Assembly (NCBI GenBank): GCA_039707465.1 | Contig: CM077645.1 | Span: forward strand, 161,042,503 to 161,106,502 | Source of the DNA: Rhabdophis nuchalis | Lineage: Eukaryota; Chordata; Lepidosauria; Squamata; Natricidae | Length of the DNA stretch: 64,000 nt | Reading direction: 5' to 3' | In this document: positions 57,628 to 64,000 of the stretch, piece after piece | Layout of the letters: the number at the start of each line of letters is the position of its first letter | Position numbering within the stretch: the stretch's first letter is position 1 | The notes under the pieces: generated by a model | What the model was told of the DNA's origin: nothing | The model's database searches: none | Seen by the model: only the letters and a program-made list of their open reading frames with translations | Made by a program: the position numbers and the translations under genes

Positions 57628-60600
57628 CTGATCAGGAAAGAAAAACAATTGTCAAGCAATCAGAAAGTTAAACCTGTTTTGTTGTTTTTAAGTTCTAAAC
57701 AGCTCGGCTGTAGGCTGAGTTTAATGTATGAACCTACACATTTTGTTTAGTAAATAATAGTTTTTTGCTTAATATTATGTCTCAAAGAGATTAAATCATT
57801 CATCCAACACATCGTAGTTAATACAAATATTAGCTTAACACAGAACATGAATCAAGTTTATATAAGCTAAGACCTCTATAAACTATGAAATGAGACAGGT
57901 ACTAATACATGCAAAATGGAGGACAGAGAAATTATGATCCCCTTCCGTAATCATCCTCACCATTGACTGAAATATAAATGAGGAAATAGAGCAAATTCCT
58001 TTATGCTAACATATGAAATTAATTTAAATTTTTGAACCTGCTTATTTTCTCTTTCTGGGAATGTTCCCCATCATCCATTGCACCAATTGGAAGCATCATC
58101 ACACTCTTCCTTGTTATATTCTGGAACACCCTGGCAATTGGAATTGTTGATCCATCCCGAATCATATCTGGATCCTGATTAAACACTAAAACATAGAAAA
58201 GGAGAAAATATATTCCTGATTATTATTTTTTTGCGATGGCAAAATATAAAAATGAAACAAGATATAATTACTAGTAAAGTATATGTTGCTAAACATCCAA
58301 AGATGCTTAAGCATGATTCATTGGTGGCGCAGTGGTTAGAATGCAGTACTGCAGGCTACTTCTGCTGACCGCCAGCTGCAGCAGTTCGGCAATTCGCTTC
58401 TCACCAGCTCAAGGTTGACTCAGTCTTCCATCCTTCTGAGGTGGGTAAAATGAGGACCCAGATTTTGAGGGGCAATATGCTGACTCTGTAAACCGCTTAG
58501 AGAGGGCCGTAAAGCACTGTGAAGCAGTATATAAGTTTAAGTGCTGTTGCTATTCCATATAAACTAATTAAGCAATTCCAATGATCCCTTCTGTGCTTCA
58601 GTTTGAAAAGACATGGGAAAAAGCTTGAATGGTTATGTTTTATCCCCTGTCCTGCTTGACTTCTAAGCATCTATTTTTTAAATCCCTTCAAAAGTGCTTA
58701 TGAGGCAACATACAGATGTGGTATTTGAAACATAGAACAAAAGTATTGTGTAACTAAACCATAGCTTCTTTCTGTATCTGACAATCTTCTATTTCCAGTT
58801 CTCTAGAACTTTAAATGCAAAGTACAATATAAATGATTGGTCTTTGATGATTGTCCTACATACAAAACATAAACTGCAATACCTAAAACAGTACAAACCT
58901 TTTCTGATTGCCTTTCTAGCAGCTGTATACTGAGGATCATTAATATTAGCAATCCAGGGCACTGCACTCATTAGCATAGATACAGTCAATTTATTTGGAC
59001 TTCTTCGATTAGAGAATACATCTTCTAAATGTTTTTTCACCTAAAAAAAGAAATAAATTATTTTCAGGATTGTTGTTTTTTAAAATGGTCTCTTAAACTG
59101 TTACCTCTATTGTGTACAGCTCAAAACAGAACTGAATGAATGAGCTAAGCTAACAAATTGGCGGGAGGAGAAGTATCAACCAAATCAAGATGATAGTCAC
59201 AACTGTCCAATCAAAGGACATAAAAAGAGATGGAGCTTGATTATCTTCACCATCCACAGATGGCCCTGCCACAGTAATCCTCCATGCCTCATCTTCAATT
59301 TCCTGCTGAGATGTCTGCTGTTCTTTAATTTTCTTCAAGTTAGAGCCTCTTCTCAGTCTTCAGTCTGTGTCAGTGTCAGTGTCAGGATTTTTTGCACTCA
59401 GAATCTGGGCTGCAAGCAATTTAGTTCCCTCCCATGACTACAACTGAACAATCTGAGTAAGAGAGAGCTGTGATTTGGGCAAGAGATGCGTCCCTTGGCA
59501 ATCAAACGATATTGGGATTGAATTTTGCAGCTCCACCAAATCGCTTCACATCATTCTTGTTATCCATACAGGGCCCTGAAAAGCTATTAAAAACTGGCAA
59601 GCCATTAGAAAAAGCTTTTCTTGAAAGACAACAGTTCCAGCTGGTTGATTGGTTGGTTTCTCCACTAATTCTGACTCAAGGAAGCATAGTAACCCAGCAA
59701 TGCTAAGTAGGCAAGGAACCAAAAACAACCAGGCATGCAGCTGAATTTGATCTAGGAAGTCAGTTTTCCATCAATCCTCTTGGCCCATTAACAGCAAACT
59801 GTTCAGAGCTTATACTACTATAACATGAGAATGGAATCCAGGGGTTCCCAAACTTGGCAACTTGAAGACTTGTGGACTTCAACTCCCAGAATTCTCCAAC
59901 CAGTCCACAAGTCTTCAAGTTGCCAAGTTTGGGAACCCCTGGAATAACCCAATAGGATGACAGAATCCTGATCTCAAGATCTCTTGCACATAATTCAATG
60001 TTTCACTTAGCTGCTCATTTTTCATATCTCATTATGAAAAAGAAGCTTGGTACCAAAACTGTGTCAGACTAAGCCACTCAGAATTTTGCTAAAGATCAAT
60101 ATCAAATCATCTAAGATGTGTTGAGAGTCATACAAGGTTTCAGGAAAATATTACCTGGTGTTCCACTTTAGACAGGTCCATATGGGGGACTTGCCGGATC
60201 GAAAACTTTCCTATGACTTTTGATGGTATAACCGTTTTGATACCTGGTTCGTAAAAAGCTCCCTCTATCCCATGAATAGAGAGAGATGGCAGGCGCCACA
60301 TATGTGAGAGTATTTTCTCCTGAAAAATAGAATGAACAAAGTGAAATAGAAAACTTTAGCCAGAGTATATTCAGAAAAGCTACAGTAGTGAGCAGCAATG
60401 CTATCTCTTTCAGGATATTTTTAAACATTACTCCAATTCCACTGCTTTTCAGTGACTGCTCACACTTAACTAAAATCAAGTTTAACAGCCAATCATAAAT
60501 AGTTGACAATATTAGTAGTAAAGTAAAGTAAAGTAAAGCACTGTGAAGCGGTATATATGTCTAAGTGCTATTGTTAATTATAGTTCCTCTCCAGGTAAGG

Positions 60601-62501
60601 AAAGGACTTGAGCTCATATAAAGTGACACTTGCTCCTCACAAGAAGACCACACACAGAATCGCTATCTTGTTCAAACCAGAGCCAATATCTTTAAAAGGA
60701 CATTGGGCTGACAGAGAGGCAAAAGTATTTGCAAAGGGGCACAATGTCATGGTAAGATAGCTTTATCAGAACTCATGAATGGATGAACAGTACTTCCACT
60801 CAGCTTTGGAGCAAGGCCATCCAATATAAATATTAGGTTTAAAGGATCTTTTTATGAACATAGTGGGGTTATAGTTGAGATTCTGCTTCTTCAGACCAAG
60901 ATTATGTGCCTAAGTCATTTAAATATTAATTTTACAATCTGAAAGTTGCTGACAAGAAAATGTTTCCATGGGATTACAATAATTATTAAAGTTGCTTTTC
61001 TAAACAATTACTTCTCAGGTTAATTTAAGAACATACTACAAGGATTTTGAAGTGTGACAAGAGAAATAAAATTGATTTTTCCCTAATTTCCACCCAGATC
61101 TTTGGAAAGCTGATAATTATAAATAATTTTAATGAAAAAGAATCTTGGTTTTTATTTATACAATTCCTAATGAAACTAATAAAAAGATCTGTATCTATTC
61201 TCCTGCCTTTGTGAAAACAGAGGACAGAATTTACAACAGGAAATATGATATGCATAATCTTGCCCTGTGAATGGGGAGTTTTGAAATAATGGTGTCTTAT
61301 CACTGAAAGTACCATACCTTGGTATCATAAAGGAATTCCTTTACTCCAAGATTTGATTTATGTTCTTCCACATCAAATTCTATCAATTCATACTGCTTTT
61401 TCTCCTCTTCTGTAAACGGGGCCACATCATCATATATTCCAGGGATCAGAATAAGTCCAGATGAATTCACGAGACTGTCTATAGAATCAAAATTTATTTA
61501 TTTACCTGTTTCTATCCTGTCTTTATTATTTTTACAAATAACTCAAGGTAGCTAATTTAACCAACACACCTTCCTTCTGCTATTTTCCAAACAACAACCA
61601 AAACAAATTGTAATAATTATTTTATCATATTAGTATTTACTGTTTAATGAAAACTAACTAAAATATTGCCTGGCTCTAATCTGTTAAAGGAGAGAGGAAA
61701 CTAAAAATGTAGATATTATTATGCTAATATAGATTGCAGACAGAAAATATAGGAGGGCCATTTTAAAATAGAAAGTAATGTATTCTGGTAGGTTTAATTC
61801 TGCCTTACAAATTGATTTAAACAAAACCAATTTACATTTTGAATAATTTAAATCTATGTATCGATTAATCTTTATACAAATTATACCAGCCTATATAACA
61901 TCAGTTAGCTTCATGTCATGTTTTGATTAGCATTCCACTTCTATGTTTTTAGCCTTGCAGTTAAGATCTCCTTAAATATCACAACATTTGATATTGGTGG
62001 GAAGCCTTTCACAAGTTTATCACCTTTTCATATAGCATCAGTTATCTGTGTGTTTATACTGCACTATGATATGGTTGAGGGACTTGATCACAATTCAGGC
62101 TCCCAATCTTCTGTAGCAGGGAGCTCCAGATTTGACAAATTTAAGACTTGTGGACTTCAACTCCCAGAATTCCCCAGCCAGCTGGAAGTTGAAGTCTACA
62201 AGTCTTAAATTTGCCAGGTATGGAGACCCCTGTTCTGAAGGCTTGCAGGAGGCTACTCAGTAATGTCAAATCATCAGAAGAACACATTTAAGCATTTTCA
62301 AATCCTTTTTTGGTTTTTATGGTACTAAAGGTGCTATGAAATGGAAGACATCCCCCTCCCATCAGTAAAAAACCTAACAATCCCATATAAACAATATATA
62401 GTTTTCCTTTTTTTACCAAGTAGAGCTATCAAATCAGACATGGGCTCATGGATGATGCCACCTGCACTTCCTGAATGAAGATCTTTTTCACCGCCTTCTA
62501 C
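57543..62501 (-). CDS. CNDP1: CNDP1 (carnosine dipeptidase 1-like), 3' half, six exons
   Basis: Six exons join in frame as 62501-62417, 61478-61318, 60319-60155, 59040-58899, 58185-58038 and 57627-57543, all with GT/AG sites. They encode the lid/dimerisation domain and C-terminal part of an M20 dinuclear zinc dipeptidase. In mammals CNDP1 is a secreted carnosinase that hydrolyses beta-alanyl-histidine. Motifs such as [38 protein letters not shown] and [10 protein letters not shown] fit CNDP1 better than CNDP2. Residues equivalent to CNDP2 His228 (DLHSG), Thr330 (KTVIP), Arg343 (FSIR) and the metal-binding His445 (DDGEH) are kept. The 5' exons, with the signal peptide and the other metal ligands, lie beyond 64000. 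Adjacency to ZNF407 matches mammals. A CNDP1/CNDP2 ancestor-like gene cannot be fully excluded. Confidence 0.88.
58038..58185 (-). CDS. CNDP1: CNDP1 exon with the C-terminal metal-binding His
   Basis: The acceptor ATGTTTTAG precedes 58185 and the donor AGCAG|GTTCAA follows 58038. The 148 nt encode [20 protein letters not shown] and on to [19 protein letters not shown]. The DDGEH histidine corresponds to the zinc ligand His445 of CNDP2. Most vertebrate members read SQNEK here, and this one reads SQKEK. Confidence 0.9.
58320..58556 (+). mobile_element. tRNA-derived SINE (Sauria-like)
   Basis: A pol III A-box-like TGGCGCAGTGG (58325-58335) starts a tRNA-like head, followed by AGGTGGGTAAAATGAGGACC and the tail AAAGCACTGTGAAGCAGTAT. 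I know this arrangement from squamate SINEs whose tails are shared with LINEs. The B box is degraded. It lies in the CNDP1 intron 58186-58898. Confidence 0.78.
58899..59040 (-). CDS. CNDP1: CNDP1 exon
   Basis: The acceptor TTTTTTTAG precedes 59040 and the donor AAAG|GTTTGT follows 58899. The 142 nt end in phase 1 and encode [20 protein letters not shown] and on to [20 protein letters not shown], matching the HLEDVF...PWIANIDD segment of CNDP1. Confidence 0.9.
59840..59939. mobile_element. Short foldback MITE, same family, in a CNDP1 intron
   Basis: AGGGGTTCCCAAACTTGGCA ... TGCCAAGTTTGGGAACCCCT is almost a perfect palindrome with TGGACTTCAACTCCCAGAAT on one arm. The flanks TGGAATCC and TGGAATAA share 6 of 8 bases. 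Confidence 0.78.
60155..60319 (-). CDS. CNDP1: CNDP1 exon
   Basis: The acceptor TTTTTCAG precedes 60319 and the donor CAG|GTAATA follows 60155, giving 55 whole codons. It encodes [20 protein letters not shown] and on through [18 protein letters not shown]. The family's substrate-binding Thr (KTVIP) and Arg (FSIR) are present. The residue after that Arg is Gln where mammalian members have Leu. Confidence 0.9.
60518..60570 (+). mobile_element. SINE tail fragment joined to an AAAGT repeat
   Basis: AAAGCACTGTGAAGCGGTAT matches the tail of the SINE at 58.3 kb. It is preceded by four copies of TAAAG/AAAGT. Confidence 0.6.
61318..61478 (-). CDS. CNDP1: CNDP1 exon
   Basis: The acceptor TTCTATAG precedes 61478 and the donor AAG|GTATGG follows 61318. 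The 161 nt complete the split codon (G|AC) and encode [20 protein letters not shown] followed by an acidic stretch ending EFLYDTK, aligned to the PGIYDEV...FDTK segment of CNDP1. Confidence 0.88.
62117..62232. mobile_element. Short foldback MITE, same family, in a CNDP1 intron
   Basis: CAGGGAGCTCCAGATTTGAC to GGTATGGAGACCCCTG, with the shared TGTGGACTTCAACTCCCAG core. The flanks TTCTGTAG and TTCTGAAG match at 7 of 8 positions. Confidence 0.78.
62417..62501 (-). CDS. CNDP1: CNDP1 exon (first in window)
   Basis: The acceptor AATTTAG precedes 62501 and the donor CTTG|GTAAAA follows 62417. The 85 nt start in phase 0 and end in phase 1. They encode [20 protein letters not shown] and then MSDLIALLG. 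The His of DLHSG corresponds to the dimer-crossing substrate His of the family. Confidence 0.88.
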
Positions 62502-62748
62502 CTAAATTAAATAAAGACATCTTAAGTCATCATACAGACAAAATCAACATTTAAATGAATTTTGAATTGACAGTACTGGTGCTTTAAGGGTGCTTGCACT
62601 AAGATTAATTGTAAAAAAAAATGATTTGGTTTTTGTCTTTCAATTAGCAAAAATTCCTCCAACATTCAAACCTTCTGTTGTCTTTGCTGTATCAGAATCA
62701 TTGTTTATGTCTGTAAATAAAGTATATACAAATAAAAAAATTGCATAT

Positions 62749-62943
62749 CATAGGTGATATTCAGCCGGTTCTTACCGATTCGGGCGAACCGGTAGTGGTA
62801 GCTGCTGGAGACTCCACCCACCGCCCTGATGTAATGTGCAACCTTCTGTGCATGCACAAAAGGTGGTGGGGGCGAGGTAAGTGAGCACATGAGAACACTC
62901 ACATTTGCAAACCGGTAGCAAAGGTAAGTGAATCCCACCACTG
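62749..62943. mobile_element. hAT-type MITE (same family), 195 bp
   Basis: It runs from CATAGGTGATATTCAGCC to GAATCCCACCACTG, flanked by TTGCATAT and ATGCATAT (7 of 8 identical). Internal GAACCGGTAG and AAACCGGTAG motifs link it to the 1.6-kb copy. Confidence 0.75.
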
Positions 62944-63239
62944 ATGCATATATCTTTGTTTAGATAACCACACTATTCTGAAGTATATTCCTAGAGATTA
63001 AGACACTAATAAGGAGATCATCTACCTGGACCATGAGTCAAGGAGACCATCCATCCAGAAATGTTTGGAAATGGAAATCTTGCTTAAGGATTCTCAGCAA
63101 AAGAAACATACATCAGATTAGAATAGATTTCATTTTTCCAGAGAACGAATGAAAACCCATCCTGGATGGAAGGTCCTTATATCTAGTTATATGAGGACAG
63201 AAAGGCACAGAGAGTGAAGATGTCCTGTATGGATGCAGT

Positions 63240-63938
63240 AGTGCCTTACGCACAGTCACTCAAGCACTCGTCACCTCTCGACTTGACTACTGTAATGCTC
63301 TCTACATGGGGCTCCCCTTGAGGTGCACCCGAAAGCTACAGCTAGTCCAAAACGCAGCCGCGCGGGTGATTACGGGAGCGCCTAGACACTCCCACATAAC
63401 ACCTATCCTGCGCGAGCTGCACTGGCTCCCTGTGGTCTTTCGGGTGCGCTTCAAGGTTTTAACGACCATCTTTAAAGCGCTCCATGGCTCGGGGCCTAGT
63501 TATATGCGAGACCGCCTCCTGCCCCATACATCCCTCAGACCGATACGCTCCCACAGAGAGGGCCTCCTCAGGGTGCCGTCGGCTGGACAATGCCGACTGG
63601 CGACACCCAGGGGAAGAGCCTTCTCTGTGGCGGGCCCTGCCCTTTGGAACGACCTACCCCCTGAACTCCGCACCATCTCTGACCTCCGCCTCTTCCGCAA
63701 GTGTCTGAAGACACACCTATTCCATCTAGCCGGCCTAGCATAACCCCCATTACTGACTCTTAGATAGTTTTAAATTTGGGTTTTTTAAATTCGGTTTTTA
63801 GCGCAGGGTCTATTAGAATAAGTTTTTTAAAATTTTATATGTTTTATATGTGTTTTAACATCCCTGTGCGCCGCCCTGGGTCCGTTTGGAGAAGGGCGGG
63901 GTATAAATTTAATAAAATAAATAAATAAATAAATAAAT
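63240..63938 (+). mobile_element. L2-type LINE 3' fragment
   Basis: An open frame through 63743 encodes the same ORF2 C-terminal region as the copy at 45.4 kb (YCNALYMGLPLRCTRKLQLV, LRELHWLPV, GPALWNDLPP). It is followed by the 3' UTR (GCGCCGCCCTGGGTCCG) and an AAAT-type terminal repeat. It is truncated at its 5' end and lies in a CNDP1 intron. Confidence 0.85.
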
Positions 63939-64000
63939 CTATAGCTTTGCAATAAGTCAGCATGGATTTCTGGTTTCCAATTACCTAACAATGACTGCAG

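Larger units (their letters stand above)
62502..64000 (-). other. CNDP1: CNDP1 intron (incomplete)
   Basis: Upstream of the first visible CNDP1 exon, with a hAT MITE (62749-62943) and an L2 LINE fragment (63240-63938). I found no further CNDP1 exon before the window ends. Confidence 0.7.

Noticed and set aside
59150..59338. 62-codon minus-strand frame with a hydrophobic C-terminal segment, resembling a small tail-anchored protein
   Set aside because: Its first codon is TTG, there is no ATG before the late Met, and an in-frame stop lies just upstream. It sits in a CNDP1 intron with no splice signals linking it to an exon.

Overview
This window is vertebrate nuclear DNA, most probably from a squamate reptile and perhaps a snake. 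It is AT-rich, has large introns with GT/AG splice sites, and carries two recognisable vertebrate genes. Its repeats are the mixture typical of squamates: L2/CR1 LINE 3' ends, a squamate L1, tRNA-derived Sauria-like SINEs, several hAT and TA-flanked MITE families, and many microsatellites including a GATA block. The squamate call rests on this repeat spectrum from memory, not on a database search.

Both genes lie on the minus strand. On the left is ZNF407, a C2H2 zinc-finger protein. Its giant first coding exon is at 22164-26862, the next coding exon at 8263-8377, and a probable CpG-rich promoter with a noncoding first exon near 48.40-48.56 kb. The remaining 3' exons lie to the left of the window. 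On the right is the 3' half of CNDP1 (carnosine dipeptidase family, M20 metallopeptidase), reconstructed here as six exons between 62501 and the stop codon at 57543. Its 5' exons lie to the right of the window. The order CNDP1 then ZNF407 on one strand matches human 18q22.

Layout: 1-8262 ZNF407 intron, mostly unique AT-rich DNA with one small hAT MITE; 8263-8377 coding exon; 8378-22163 intron with a decayed L2 LINE, a hAT element, a TA-flanked MITE and microsatellites; 22164-26928 big coding exon; 26929-48402 long, repeat-rich 5' intron containing an L1 insertion that has ORF1 but no ORF2; about 48.4-48.6 kb promoter; 48.6-57.5 kb intergenic, containing a hAT MITE nested in another MITE; 57543-62501 CNDP1 exons; 62502-64000 CNDP1 intron with an L2 fragment.

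The two genes are neighbours by ancestry and the sequence shows no functional link between them. I found no RNA genes, CRISPR arrays or novel multigene system. The items most worth a second look are the ORF2-less L1 with exact target duplications (a possible HAL1-like or spliced L1), the nested MITE with a visible empty site, the eroded zinc fingers in ZNF407, and the CRE/ETS/E2F-like cluster at the ZNF407 promoter.
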